The notes beneath the pieces were generated by a model, which was not told where the DNA came from, made no database searches, and saw nothing but the letters and a program-made list of their open reading frames with translations. A DNA stretch of 64,000 nt from assembly GCA_000690595.2 (NCBI GenBank), contig JHUT02000001.1, positions 682,001-746,000 on the forward strand, read 5' to 3'. This document shows, piece after piece, positions 26,824-36,194 of this stretch. This stretch comes from Natrinema mahii (GTDB lineage: Archaea > Halobacteriota > Halobacteria > Halobacteriales > Natrialbaceae). Positions within the stretch are counted from its first letter, which is position 1. Each line of letters begins with the position of its first letter. A program made the position numbers and the translations under genes.

Positions 26824-28146
26824 ATGGCATCGCAAAATCGTTCTTCGCCCTCGAATCGGGAAGCGACGGGTGAATCGGCCGAGTCGGAAACCGCACTCGA
26901 GACGGCGCGCCGGCAACTCGACCGCGCCGCCGCCCGACTGGACGTCGACGACGCGGCCCTCGAGCGGCTGCGCCACCCCGCGTCGGTCTACGAGGTAACA
27001 GTACCCCTCGAGCGCGACGACGGCTCGGTAGAGGTCTTCACCGGCTACAGGGCCCAACACGACAGCGTTCGCGGCCCCTTCAAGGGCGGACTGCGCTATC
27101 ATCCCGACGTGACCCGCGACGAGTGTGTCGGGCTCTCGATGTGGATGACCTGGAAGTGTGCGGTGATGGACCTGCCCTTCGGCGGCGCGAAAGGCGGGAT
27201 CGTCGTCGACCCCAAGCGCCTGAGCGACGACGAGACCGAACGGCTCACGCGTCGGTTCGCACAGGAACTGCGCGACGTGATCGGGCCGAAGTCGGATATC
27301 CCCGCGCCGGACATGGGGACCGATCCGCAGACGATGGCGTGGCTGATGGACGCCTACAGCATGCAGGAAGGCGAGACCATCCCCGGCGTCGTCACCGGCA
27401 AGCCGCCCGTCATCGGCGGCAGTTACGGCCGCGAGGAAGCGCCGGGGCGAAGCGTCGCCATCGTCACCCGGGAGACCTGCGAGTACTACGACTACCCCCT
27501 CTCCGAGACAACCGTCGCCGTCCAGGGCTTCGGTAGCGTCGGTGCCAACGCCGCCCGCCTGCTCGCCGACTGGGGCGCGACCGTCGTCGCCGTCAGCGAC
27601 GTCAACGGCGGGGTCTACGACCCCGACGGGATCGACGTCGCGGCGATCCCCTCCCACGACGAGGAGCCCGAAGCCGTCACCCGGTTCGCGGCCGGTCTCA
27701 CCGAGGACGACAGTCCGCGCCGGCTCTCGAACGAGGAACTGCTCGAGTTAGACGTCGACGTCCTGATCCCGGCGGCCGTCGGCAACGTCATCACCGCCGA
27801 CAACGCCGACGCCATCGCCGCGGACATCGTCGTCGAAGGTGCCAACGGCCCGACGACGTTCGCGGCCGACACCATCCTCGAGGAACGCGGGATCCACGTG
27901 ATCCCGGACATCCTCGCGAACGCGGGCGGCGTCACCGTCTCTTACTTCGAGTGGCTCCAGGACATCAACCGCCGTGCGTGGGCGCTCGAGCGGGTCAACG
28001 AGGAACTCGAGTCCGAGATGATCCGGGCCTGGACCGCCCTGAAAGACGAGGTCGAACGGGCGGACGTCTCGTGGCGCGACGCCGCCTACGCCGTCGCGCT
28101 CGAGCGGGTCGCCGAGGCCCACGAGGCGCGCGGTCTGTGGCCGTGA
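26824..28146 (+). CDS. gdhB: Glutamate dehydrogenase family enzyme (Glu/Leu/Phe/Val dehydrogenase)
   Basis: Oxidatively deaminates glutamate to 2-oxoglutarate, or the reverse. 440 residues, with a charged 30-residue N-terminal extension. Catalytic region [17 protein letters not shown] with the active lysine; [15 protein letters not shown] binds substrate; [28 protein letters not shown] is the dinucleotide fold; VEGANGPTT and [14 protein letters not shown] close the site. Coenzyme preference is not readable with certainty. Haloarchaea carry several paralogues; this resembles GdhB. Co-transcribed with the zinc-ribbon gene. Confidence 0.94.
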   Translation: MASQNRSSPSNREATGESAESETALETARRQLDRAAARLDVDDAALERLRHPASVYEVTVPLERDDGSVEVFTGYRAQHDSVRGPFKGGLRYHPDVTRDECVGLSMWMTWKCAVMDLPFGGAKGGIVVDPKRLSDDETERLTRRFAQELRDVIGPKSDIPAPDMGTDPQTMAWLMDAYSMQEGETIPGVVTGKPPVIGGSYGREEAPGRSVAIVTRETCEYYDYPLSETTVAVQGFGSVGANAARLLADWGATVVAVSDVNGGVYDPDGIDVAAIPSHDEEPEAVTRFAAGLTEDDSPRRLSNEELLELDVDVLIPAAVGNVITADNADAIAADIVVEGANGPTTFAADTILEERGIHVIPDILANAGGVTVSYFEWLQDINRRAWALERVNEELESEMIRAWTALKDEVERADVSWRDAAYAVALERVAEAHEARGLWP

Positions 28147-28260
28147 TCGAGAGACCCCGGTGAGCCGCCGCTTTCAGGAGGGTACAAACGATAGCAGCCA
28201 CTGACCGTCATTTCGCTCCCGATCGCACGACGGCGTCGCGATCAGTGTGTTTCGCTCGCC

Positions 28261-28881
28261 TCACTCGAGGTATTCGAGCGCTTCGTCGTCACTGACCTGG
28301 CCGAACGTCCGATAGTACTGGCCGACGGCACGGAAATCGGTCGGCGTCTCCAGCGCGATAATCTCGTCGGCCTCCCGCTCGAGGTCGTCGACCGCTCGCG
28401 GGGAGCCCACGGGGACGGCGAGCCCGACCCACTCCGGGCCGGCCTCGCGGACCTGCCGGAGACAGGCAGTCGCGGTCGCGCCGGTCGCGACACCGTCGTC
28501 GACGACCAGCACGCGCTTTCCCGCCAGCTCCGGCAGCTCGTCGCCCTCGCGGTAGCGGGCGGCCTTCTCGCGGGCGTTTGCGGCTTCCTCCGCGCGGATC
28601 TCCTCGAGGTATTCCTCGTCGGGATCGAGCCGCTCGAGCAGGCCGTCGTTGTACCAGACGCTGCCGTCGCTGGCGACGGCACCCAGCGCCACCTCGGGGT
28701 TTTCCGGCGAGCCCAGTTTGCGGGCAACGACGACGTCGATATCGGCCGCGAGCGCGTCGGCAACCGGCCGCGCGACCGGCAGGGCACCGCGGGGGATCCC
28801 GAGAACGACGTCGACGTCGAGGCCGCGATCCACGAGCGCCGCGGCGAGGCGGTCGCCGGCGTCGGTTCTGTCCTCGAACAT
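28261..28881 (-). CDS. Phosphoribosyltransferase domain protein
   Basis: 206 residues. The PRPP-binding loop VLVVDDGVATGATATACL is clear, with LGIPRGALPVARPVADAL upstream and a central hood (VARKLGSPENPEVALGAV). This architecture resembles the stand-alone PRTase proteins of unknown substrate rather than adenine or orotate PRTases. Start at ATG 28881 is supported by AACTAATATGG about 27 nt upstream. Confidence 0.88.
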   Translation of the reverse strand: MFEDRTDAGDRLAAALVDRGLDVDVVLGIPRGALPVARPVADALAADIDVVVARKLGSPENPEVALGAVASDGSVWYNDGLLERLDPDEEYLEEIRAEEAANAREKAARYREGDELPELAGKRVLVVDDGVATGATATACLRQVREAGPEWVGLAVPVGSPRAVDDLEREADEIIALETPTDFRAVGQYYRTFGQVSDDEALEYLE

Positions 28882-29191
28882 GGCTCGAGCTACGACGCCG
28901 ACCCATATTAGTTTCCGCCGCACCTGTCCGTTGGACCGGAACTCGCCTGCCGAACGGCTACACGGGACCGCTCGGGACGTGAGATACGGGCCGCCTCCGG
29001 CAAACGCTCTCGAACGTCAGCGACGAGACGGGACGCGACAACGGCCGCGTCGGCATCGTCGGCGGCGCGATCGAACGCGCGCTCGAGGCGGGTCTCTCGA
29101 ACGCGATCTTACCACCCAGCGGTGCCGAGGGCGAGCGGATCCCGAAGGCGACTCCGGTAGCCCGCGGGCGCACAATCGGAGTCGCTCGAGC
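28882..29191. other. Interval with a possible gene remnant
   Basis: 310 nt with no intact gene. Around 29015-29180 the plus strand keeps an open, codon-like frame (NVSDETGRDNGRVGIVGGAI, then ERALEAGLSNAILPPSGAEG) with no start or recognisable family. It could be a decayed gene end or chance in GC-rich DNA. Confidence 0.3.
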
Positions 29192-29827
29192 TTACGACTC
29201 CCGTCGCCGTCGGAGCCGACCCCGCACGACCGGCGTCGCCGGAACGACGCCGAGCCGGGTGCGTTCGACCTCGAGGACGTCGAACGCGTCGTGGCCGACG
29301 AACCGCTCGACGGTCTCGCGGGTCAGGTGACAGCCGCCCGCAGCCCGCTCCCAGATGGGGTTCAGTCGGTCCTGTATCCGCGCGCGCCAGCCGTCGTTAC
29401 GGACGTGTTCGAGAAAGCGCAGTTCCCCGCCCGGCGCCAGCACGCGGGCGACCTCGTCCAGCGCTCGATCCGGCTCCCCGATCGTACAGAAGACCAGACT
29501 CGAGAGTACGGTCTCGAACGCGTCGTCCACGTACGGCAGCGACTCCGCGCGGTCGTCCCGGATGCGGGTCCGCAGGGCCGACCGATCGGCCGTCGCCGCC
29601 GCTCGACGGCGCATGTTCGGGTCGGGCTCGATCCCGTGGTACTCGAGGTCGTCGCCAGCTGCGGCGACGTAGGGGATCATCGCGCCCGTCCCCGCGCCGA
29701 GGTCGAGGACCCGTCCCGAGAGATCGGCCGCGAGATACTCACGGTGGGGCCCGACCAGCAGCCGATCCGGCATGCACCGGTCGTAGAGCGCCGCGAAGCA
29801 GGGGTGGTCGATCCGTCGCTCGCCCAT
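29192..29827 (-). CDS. Class I SAM-dependent methyltransferase
   Basis: 211 residues, soluble. Motif I is LSGRVLDLGAGTGAMIPYVA, acidic motif II YHGIEPDPNMRRRAAA, then ESLPYVDDAFETVLSSLVFCTI and the Ubie-like ARVLAPGGELRFLEHVRNDGW. Relatives methylate small molecules or lipids; substrate unknown. An in-frame ATG at 29854 would add nine residues. Divergent from the aminotransferase gene, 158 nt away. Confidence 0.88.
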   Translation of the reverse strand: MGERRIDHPCFAALYDRCMPDRLLVGPHREYLAADLSGRVLDLGAGTGAMIPYVAAAGDDLEYHGIEPDPNMRRRAAATADRSALRTRIRDDRAESLPYVDDAFETVLSSLVFCTIGEPDRALDEVARVLAPGGELRFLEHVRNDGWRARIQDRLNPIWERAAGGCHLTRETVERFVGHDAFDVLEVERTRLGVVPATPVVRGRLRRRRES

Positions 29828-29985
29828 CGTGCGTCGTGAACTCGAGTCTCCCATTGCCGTCTCGGCCGGACTGACGGGTCGCTGACTGATACTCGTTGCC
29901 CCGCATCCGATCGAGAACGATCGACCGCGAGCCCGCCGCCGCTCGCTCTCGAGCGGTTTATGACCGAACGGCCGATAGCCGTCCC

Positions 29986-31056
29986 ATGAGCGACGACCGA
30001 CTCCGAATGACGCCGGGGCCGACCGCGGTGCCGGCCGCCGTCCGCGACCGGATGGCCGAACCGACGCCAAACCCCGACGTCGAGCCCGAATTCTTCGAGT
30101 TCTATCGAGACTTGACCGACGACCTCGGGGCGATCTACGGCGACGACGATATCGTGATCCTCGGCGGCGAGGGCATCCTCGGCCTCGAGGCCGCGGTCGC
30201 CTCGCTGGTCGAGCCCGGCGACCGGGTACTGTGTATCGCCAACGGCCCGTACGGCGAGGGCTTCGCGGACTTCGTGGAGACATACGACGGCGAGGCCGTC
30301 GTCTGTGACTCCTCGTGGCGCGACCCCATCGATCTCGCGGCCGTCGAGTCCCGCCTCGAGGAGGGCTCGTTCGACGTGGCGACGATGGTCCACTGCGAGA
30401 CGCCGACCGGCGTCCTGAACGACCTCGAGCCGGTCCTCGATCTCCTCGAAGACCACGGCGTCATCAGCGTCGTCGACGCCGTCTCCTCGCTTGGGGGCAC
30501 GGCGGTACCGACCGACCGGATCGACGTTTGTCTCGGGGCCTCCCAGAAGTGTTTCAGCGCGCCGCCGGGACTGACCGTCGCCTCGGTCAGCGACCGCGCC
30601 TGGACGAAGATCGAATCGTTCGAGACCCGCGGCTTCTACACCGACCTCGAGCCCTGGCGCGACGCCGCCGACGAGGAGTGGTTCCCCTACACGCACCTGT
30701 CCGCGAACCTCTCCGGACTCGGCGCTGCAATCGACCTGCTGCTCGAGGAGGGGCTCGAGACCGTCTTCGAGCGCCACGAGCGGGCCGCACGGCGATGTCG
30801 CGAGCGGGCCGCCGACCTCGGGCTGTCGGTCTACCCCGACGACGCCCGGCCGTCGCCGACGGTGACCGCGCTCGAGGTCCCCGGCCGGGCCGAGGCGCTA
30901 CAGCGGACGCTGGCCGACGACCACGACGTCGTCCTTGCGACCGGGCTCGGCGACCTCGCCGACGACGTCCTCCGGGTCGGCCACATGGGACACAACGCCC
31001 GGGTCGACCGGGTCGAGCGAACGATGGACGCGCTGGCGACCGTCCTCGAGGAGTGA
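29986..31056 (+). CDS. Class V PLP-dependent aminotransferase (alanine-glyoxylate/serine-pyruvate type)
   Basis: 356 residues of the fold-type I class V family. MTPGPTAVPAAV is the typical opening, HCETPTGVLNDLEPVL binds cofactor, VVDAVSSLGG carries the PLP Asp, and GASQKCFSAPPGL contains the Schiff-base lysine. Such enzymes transaminate alanine, serine or phosphonates with glyoxylate or pyruvate. GGTTTATGACC about 27 nt upstream fits ATG 29986. Single gene. Confidence 0.9.
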   Translation: MSDDRLRMTPGPTAVPAAVRDRMAEPTPNPDVEPEFFEFYRDLTDDLGAIYGDDDIVILGGEGILGLEAAVASLVEPGDRVLCIANGPYGEGFADFVETYDGEAVVCDSSWRDPIDLAAVESRLEEGSFDVATMVHCETPTGVLNDLEPVLDLLEDHGVISVVDAVSSLGGTAVPTDRIDVCLGASQKCFSAPPGLTVASVSDRAWTKIESFETRGFYTDLEPWRDAADEEWFPYTHLSANLSGLGAAIDLLLEEGLETVFERHERAARRCRERAADLGLSVYPDDARPSPTVTALEVPGRAEALQRTLADDHDVVLATGLGDLADDVLRVGHMGHNARVDRVERTMDALATVLEE

Positions 31057-31193
31057 GGGCGGCGGATCCCGCGACAACGTCGTTCCAACACCGCGACGGA
31101 CCGTGCCACCGGCGACGCTGACGATCGATTCCCGGACCGGAATATTATACTCCACTAACACTACAACCAATACATGTCACGGAAAATTGTAAC

Positions 31194-31232
31194 TCGGGAC
31201 GACATCCCGACAAGCACAAACAACAATTAAGG
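31194..31232 (+). promoter_or_regulatory. Promoter and inverted repeat upstream of the CstA gene
   Basis: AATTAAGG at 31225-31232 is a TATA element giving a leader of about ten bases before ATG 31266. Fifteen bases upstream lies a perfect inverted repeat TCGGGA-N5-TCCCGA (31194-31210), in the position of an upstream activator or repressor site. Confidence 0.5.
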
Positions 31233-31265
31233 TTATCCGTCTCACTTCACCTGTGTAGGGGTACC

Positions 31266-33116
31266 ATGACACAGGTCATCTGGATCGTCGCGGCAGTACT
31301 AGTAACATTCACCGCAGGGTACGTGGGGTATTCGCGGTATCTGACACGGTTCGTCGAACTCGACGAAGACGCGGAGACGCCGGCACACAAATACGAGGAC
31401 GGGCAGGAGTACGTTCCCTCGAAGAAACCGGTCCTGTTGGGCCATCACTTCTCGAGTATCGCCGGTGGGGCACCGATCGTCGGTCCGATTACGGCCGGTG
31501 CGATCTGGGGATGGGTACCCGCGCTCGCGTGGGTCGCGATCGGGAACCCGCTGATGGGGGCCGTCCACGACTTCATCTCGCTGTCCGGCTCACTGCGCCA
31601 CGAGGGGAAGTCGATCGGCTACATCATGGGCGAGTACGTCGGTGAGCGCGGCAAGGACATGTTGCTGTGGTTCGCGTTCCTGACGATCATCCTCGTCGTG
31701 GCGGTGTTCGCGCTCGTCGTGGGCATCGTGTTGAACGCCTATCCGTCGGCCGCGACCGCGAGTCTGGTGTACATCGCGCTCGCATTGGTGTTCGGCGTGT
31801 ACCTCTACCAGCTCGACGGACCGTTTATTCCCGGGACGGTGCTGTTCGTCACAGGTGTGTTCGCGGGCGTCTGGGTCGGTATCCAGTACCCGCTCGCGCT
31901 GTTCGAACTCGCCGAAGGGACCCATCCCGAAGGGACGCTCGTACTGTTCAGCGGCACCGGTTCGTGGGTGCCCGGTGCTGGCGCGCTCGGCGGAAACACC
32001 GCCGCGTGGGTGCCGGTAATCCTGCTGTACGCCGCAGTCGCCAGCGCGCTCCCGGTCTGGACGTTGCTCCAGCCCCGGGACTACCTCTCGTCGTTCCTGC
32101 TGTACGCGGGCGTCGGTGGGGCACTCATCGCCATCATCGTCGGCACGATCTTCGGCACGTCGTCCGAACCGCTCGTCGTTGACAGCAGTATCGGTGCGTT
32201 CGAGGGCTTCCTCGGCGTCGAGAGCGTCTCACCGTACCCGCTGTTCCCGATGCTGTTCATCACGATCGCCTGTGGGACCATCAGCGGCTTCCACTCGCTC
32301 GTGTCCTCGGGGACGACGGCGAAGCAACTGAACAAGGAAACCGACGCCCGTCTCATCGGCTACGGCGGAATGCTCGGTGAGGGCCTGCTCGCCGCGACGG
32401 CGCTGTCCGCGCTCGCGATCGCCGGCTTCGCGTCCGACGCGGCCGCCGGCGGTATCGGCGGTGCGCTCCCGAACTTCGCTGAGGGCGGCGGAATCATGCT
32501 CACGAGTCTCAACATACCGACCGAGTACGGTGGCCCGTTCATGGCGCTGGTCCTCGTGAGCTTCCTGCTCACCTCCACCGACACGGCCGCTCGCCTCGGC
32601 CGCTACATGATGGAAGAGATCGTCGGCACTCCCGGAAGCGGCACCGATACCGGTCTCTCCGGGGGCATCGAGTCGTTCGCTCGCGGCCGATACACGAACC
32701 CAGTCGTGCAGATCGTCGTCGCCTATGCGCTGGTTGTCTCCGGTGAGTGGGAGACGCTATGGGCGCTGTTCGGCGGTGCCAACCAACTGCTGGCCGCACT
32801 CGCGCTGCTTACCGGGACCGTCTGGCTCGCTAACTGGGACAAGTCCAAACAGCTCATCAGCACCGGCGTTCCGATGGCCATTATGGTCCTCATCACGATG
32901 CTTGGACTCTCGTGGCTGGCGTTCTACGAGAACCTCTACGTCAACCTGATTCAGGGCGGCGCGGCAGGAACGGGTGCACAGATTTCCGCGGTCATCCAGA
33001 TCGTCCTCGCGCTCGTGCTCCTCTTCTTGGCGCTCTCGCTCGTGCGTATCGGGTACGACAACATCACGAGTGTCCGCAGGGATCGCGGCCCCACGGCGGA
33101 GCCGAGCGACGACTGA
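31266..33116 (+). CDS. cstA: CstA-family transporter (pyruvate/peptide uptake)
   Basis: 616 residues with about 16 hydrophobic helices. CstA signatures: KKPVLLGHHFSSIAGGAPIVGPITAGAIWGW, GAVHDFISLSGSLRHEGKSIG, CGTISGFHSLVSSGTTAKQL and TSTDTAARLGRYMMEE. Bacterial relatives (CstA, BtsT) import pyruvate or peptides when carbon is scarce. Start follows the promoter at 31225. A 206-residue protein of unknown role is convergent downstream. Shorter than E. coli CstA (about 700 residues) but with the full core. Confidence 0.93.
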   Translation: MTQVIWIVAAVLVTFTAGYVGYSRYLTRFVELDEDAETPAHKYEDGQEYVPSKKPVLLGHHFSSIAGGAPIVGPITAGAIWGWVPALAWVAIGNPLMGAVHDFISLSGSLRHEGKSIGYIMGEYVGERGKDMLLWFAFLTIILVVAVFALVVGIVLNAYPSAATASLVYIALALVFGVYLYQLDGPFIPGTVLFVTGVFAGVWVGIQYPLALFELAEGTHPEGTLVLFSGTGSWVPGAGALGGNTAAWVPVILLYAAVASALPVWTLLQPRDYLSSFLLYAGVGGALIAIIVGTIFGTSSEPLVVDSSIGAFEGFLGVESVSPYPLFPMLFITIACGTISGFHSLVSSGTTAKQLNKETDARLIGYGGMLGEGLLAATALSALAIAGFASDAAAGGIGGALPNFAEGGGIMLTSLNIPTEYGGPFMALVLVSFLLTSTDTAARLGRYMMEEIVGTPGSGTDTGLSGGIESFARGRYTNPVVQIVVAYALVVSGEWETLWALFGGANQLLAALALLTGTVWLANWDKSKQLISTGVPMAIMVLITMLGLSWLAFYENLYVNLIQGGAAGTGAQISAVIQIVLALVLLFLALSLVRIGYDNITSVRRDRGPTAEPSDD

Positions 33117-33197
33117 CGACGCCGCTGGCCGTTCGGGTTCGTTCTTCTTTTGACCTCGAGTTCTAGTCCGTTTCCGCGTCGCCGGCCGGCGACGCGA

Positions 33198-33818
33198 TCA
33201 CTGCCAGAAGCGTTTCGTGAACCTCGAGAGCAGCCCCTCCGGGGGCTCGGAAACGTCGTCCCAGAGCAGAAACGCCTCGGCGACGTCGGCGACCTCGCTC
33301 GCAACGGATTCCTCCGGCTGCGGTGCGACGACAACCAGATTGACGTCGTAGTGGCCGTAGTAGCCGAACTTCAACAGCGTTCGATCGCGAAATCCCGAGA
33401 CGAACTCGCGAACGTCGGACGGCAGTTCGTCGGCGACGAGCACGAACGTCACGTCCGTCCCGAAGTGTTCCTCGTCGGCGACGATCCGCTCGTCGGCCAC
33501 GTCGTGGCCCAGGTCGACGAGTCGCTCGAGTTCGGCAACCGACGGGCGCGACTCGCGCCGGGCGAAGAGGTACTCCTCGGTCTCGTGGTCGGCGTAGGAA
33601 AGCGCCGGATGGAGGAACTGCTTCTGATTGCGGACGCGCATCTCACCGTACAGCTCCCACCGTTCGCCGGCGACGCGGGCGTCCTTCTCGAGGTCGTAGC
33701 TGTACATGAGTCGATCGGAGACCCGGTCGAAGTACTCGTCGTCCCACTCCGGGACGCGCTCGCGGATTTCGGCGGGCAACGCGTCGGCTTCGAGAGACGC
33801 CGTGTCGTCGTCGCTCAT
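33198..33818 (-). CDS. Conserved-looking soluble protein of unknown function
   Basis: 206 residues, acidic, alpha/beta. Features: DEYFDRVSDRLMYSYDLEKDARVAGERWELYGEMRVRNQKQF in the first half and a strand-rich part, TFVLVADELPSDVREFVSGFRDRTLLKFGYYGHYDVNLVVVAP, in the second. No catalytic motif or membrane segment recognised. Convergent with cstA and 81 nt from it. Confidence 0.72.
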   Translation of the reverse strand: MSDDDTASLEADALPAEIRERVPEWDDEYFDRVSDRLMYSYDLEKDARVAGERWELYGEMRVRNQKQFLHPALSYADHETEEYLFARRESRPSVAELERLVDLGHDVADERIVADEEHFGTDVTFVLVADELPSDVREFVSGFRDRTLLKFGYYGHYDVNLVVVAPQPEESVASEVADVAEAFLLWDDVSEPPEGLLSRFTKRFWQ

Positions 33819-33988
33819 GAGTATTCAGAGTCGGAGACGCGGTTCGACGCCGTCCGGACGACGAGACGATATCCCATACCACTCCGTATCGACTGGGCGA
33901 GCAAATAGGCGTCGATGAGCGCAAGCGCGGACGGGTCGTCGCCGAGGTCGGCGGTACGTTTTACCCGGTAGAGCGAGTACACCGTCCC

Positions 33989-34204
33989 ATGGAGCGGAAC
34001 CGAACCGAAGCGTGCGGTCGCTGTAGCATGACGACCGTCGTCGACGCGGTCGACTCCGACGGGGAATCGAGCCGCGATCCGTTCGGCGACGACGCCATCG
34101 AAGTCGACGAGACGGTGCTTCGGCGTGTCTCGCCCGCCGCCTGGCTCGGGCAGCTAGTCGACAGGATCGACGCCGCCGTCAGCCGGTTTATTTACGGCCG
34201 ATAG
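33989..34204 (+). CDS. Small protein of unknown function, 71 residues
   Basis: N-terminal CGRC pair within EACGRCSMTTVVDAVDSDG, then acidic linker and a C-terminal amphipathic helix (AAWLGQLVDRIDAAVSRFIYGR). TTTTACC about 27 nt before ATG 33989 supports a leaderless mRNA. No family recognised. Confidence 0.6.
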   Translation: MERNRTEACGRCSMTTVVDAVDSDGESSRDPFGDDAIEVDETVLRRVSPAAWLGQLVDRIDAAVSRFIYGR

Positions 34205-34226
34205 CCGGCGAAACGGCCGCCCGAAA

Positions 34227-34454
34227 TTACGTCATCGTCACCGCATAGGTCACGGTAAACAGGAGAATTACCGCCGTCGCGACGTTGAAAAAGCCGAACT
34301 CGAGGAATCCGACGAACGAGAGTCCCCAGACGATCGACACGGCGAACAGCGTCGACAGCACGGCGTTCATCGCGAGGAGGACGCGAGGGTCCCCCTGCGA
34401 CGAGGTCATCGCGTCGTCGAAGCCGTCGGCTTCGGGACCCTCCGCATCGGTCAT
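34227..34454 (-). CDS. Small membrane protein with two helices, 75 residues
   Basis: Begins MTDAEGPEADGFDDAMTSSQ, then two hydrophobic spans (VLLAMNAVLSTLFAVSIVWG and FNVATAVILLFTVTYAVTM). The soluble start is acidic. ATG 34454 is preferred to one eight codons earlier. Unknown function; convergent with the preceding small gene. Confidence 0.68.
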   Translation of the reverse strand: MTDAEGPEADGFDDAMTSSQGDPRVLLAMNAVLSTLFAVSIVWGLSFVGFLEFGFFNVATAVILLFTVTYAVTMT

Positions 34455-34584
34455 ACCGTCACACGGACGGTTTGCCACTTAGTTTTGCCGCTCGACCGCG
34501 CCCCGGTCGAACGCGAGGACCGGCCGCCGATCCCGTCGCGTAGTCATCGATCCCGCCACGGTGACGGGTCCACGCAGTCGACGC

Positions 34585-35823
34585 TCAGGGTCCCCAAACG
34601 ACCGTCTCCGCCCCCTGCTCATCGGGGAACGGCCCCTCGAGGTCGTCGTCCCGCTCCGCGTCGGTGACCAGCGCGTCTTCGAGGCCCGCCCGCAGCGCCC
34701 CCTCGTCGTAATCGGTGCCGATGAACACCAGTTCCGTTCGCCGGTCGCCGTGTTCGTCGTGCCACTCGAGATCGGGGCGGTTCGACCGGTACATGTCCCG
34801 TTCGACCGCGGGCAGGCTGGCGATCCAGGGGCCCTGTGCGGTGGCCCGGACCGAGGGACCCGCCCCCGCGATCAACACCCGCATCTCGTTGTCCGCGAGC
34901 CACGCGGTCCCCTTCGAGCGGACGATCGATCGGGGCAGTTCGCGGAGGACGGCGGCGAACCGCTCGGGGTGGAACGGCCGTCGGGCCCGGTAGACGAACG
35001 AGGAGACGCCGTAGACCTCGTCGGGATGGCGATGGCCGTGGTTGTCGTCGTGACCGTCACCGTGCTCCTCGTCGGTGTGGTCGTCGTGCGCCCCGTCGTC
35101 GCCCGACTCGAGCGCGCGCTTCCAGCCCGGCAGGTCGGCTACGCGGTCGGGATCGAACAGGCCGGCCCCCAGCAGCTGGTCGGGATCGACCGCCGCGAAC
35201 TCCGTGCGGATCGTCTCGGCGTCGGGCTGGAGCGCGCCGACGAGGTCTTCGGCCTCCTCGAGTTCCGCCTCGCGACAGCGATCCGCCTTGTTGAGCAAGA
35301 CGAGGTTCGAGACCTCGACCTGTTCGACGAGCAGGTCCGAGAGCGGGCGGTCGTCTTCTTCGCCCCGGCGCTCGGGCGCGTCCTCGCCGGCGAACGCCTC
35401 GAGGAAGGCGGGGGTGTCGAGGACGGTCACGAGGGTGTCGACGTCGTACAGCGCCGCGACCCGGGACTCGGTCGTGAACAGCCGCGCGACCGGCGCGGGC
35501 TCGGAGATGCCCGACGACTCGACGAGCAGGTGATCGAACGAGCGGTCCCGCGCCAGCCTGACGACGGCGGTCTCGAGGTCGTCCTGGAGTTCACAGCAGA
35601 TGCAGCCGTTCGACAGTTCCGCGACGCCGTCCTCGAGTTCCAGTTCGGAGCCCTCGGCGACGAGGTCGGCGTCGACGTTGACCGCCCCCATATCGTTGAC
35701 CAGCACCGCCAGCGACCGGTCGCCGGCGGTCGATAGCAGGTGATTCACGAGCGTCGTCTTCCCCGCCCCCAGGCTGCCCGAGAGGATCGTCACCGGAATC
35801 CCGTCGTCCGTGTCCGCGTTCAT
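34585..35823 (-). CDS. COG0523 (CobW-family) metal-linked GTPase
   Basis: 412 residues. N-terminal G3E GTPase: Walker A GSLGAGKTTLVNHLL, metal site GCICCELQDDL (CxCC), LVESSGISEPAPVA, and NKAD for guanine. A His/Asp-rich loop (about residues 238-262, DDHTDEEHGDGHDDNHGHRH) precedes the C-terminal CobW domain. These proteins insert or traffic Zn, Co or other metals. The His-rich loop points to Zn, but the metal is not decided by sequence. Far from the cobamide operon. Confidence 0.92.
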   Translation of the reverse strand: MNADTDDGIPVTILSGSLGAGKTTLVNHLLSTAGDRSLAVLVNDMGAVNVDADLVAEGSELELEDGVAELSNGCICCELQDDLETAVVRLARDRSFDHLLVESSGISEPAPVARLFTTESRVAALYDVDTLVTVLDTPAFLEAFAGEDAPERRGEEDDRPLSDLLVEQVEVSNLVLLNKADRCREAELEEAEDLVGALQPDAETIRTEFAAVDPDQLLGAGLFDPDRVADLPGWKRALESGDDGAHDDHTDEEHGDGHDDNHGHRHPDEVYGVSSFVYRARRPFHPERFAAVLRELPRSIVRSKGTAWLADNEMRVLIAGAGPSVRATAQGPWIASLPAVERDMYRSNRPDLEWHDEHGDRRTELVFIGTDYDEGALRAGLEDALVTDAERDDDLEGPFPDEQGAETVVWGP

Positions 35824-35897
35824 GTCCGGACACAGGGAGCGGAACGTCTTGAAAGCGAGCCACGAGGGTTTTTAGCGCTCGATACACAGATACTGGC

Positions 35898-36194
35898 ATG
35901 AACCTGGCCGATCGGATCGACGCGTTTCGCGAGACGCTCGAGGAGTGGCTGCGGGGGCTCTATCACGGCATGATCTCGCACCCGGCCTACGAGAAGATCG
36001 AGAAGGAAGCCGAGGACGCCGAGGACGCGTTCATCCTGGCGTGTTTCCCCGACGCCTTCGGCATTCCCTCGCCCGTGTCCTACTACACCGCCGAACTGCT
36101 GCCGTACCTCGAAGACGAGTTCGAAGCCTGGGAGCGGCGGCTGTGGGACCGCGGCACGTATCTCGAACGAAAGGGCCAGCAGTACCACTTCTGA
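35898..36194 (+). CDS. 98-residue helical protein coupled to ArsA/Get3-like ATPase
   Basis: Mostly helical: NLADRIDAFRETLEEWLRGLYHGMISHPAYEKIEKEAEDAEDAFILACFPDAFGIPSPVSYYTAELLPYLEDEFEAWERRLWDRGTYLE, split here only for description, with no transmembrane span. Its TGA shares bases with the ATPase start (TGATG), so the two are translationally coupled and probably interact. GTTTTTAG about 26 nt upstream is the promoter. I know no function; an adaptor or client-handling subunit is a reasonable guess. Confidence 0.82.
   Translation: MNLADRIDAFRETLEEWLRGLYHGMISHPAYEKIEKEAEDAEDAFILACFPDAFGIPSPVSYYTAELLPYLEDEFEAWERRLWDRGTYLERKGQQYHF

Noticed and set aside
31266-33116. Horizontal transfer of the CstA gene, suggested by somewhat fewer CTCGAG sites
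   Set aside because: The impression was not quantified; GC content and codon ends still look like the rest of the window.
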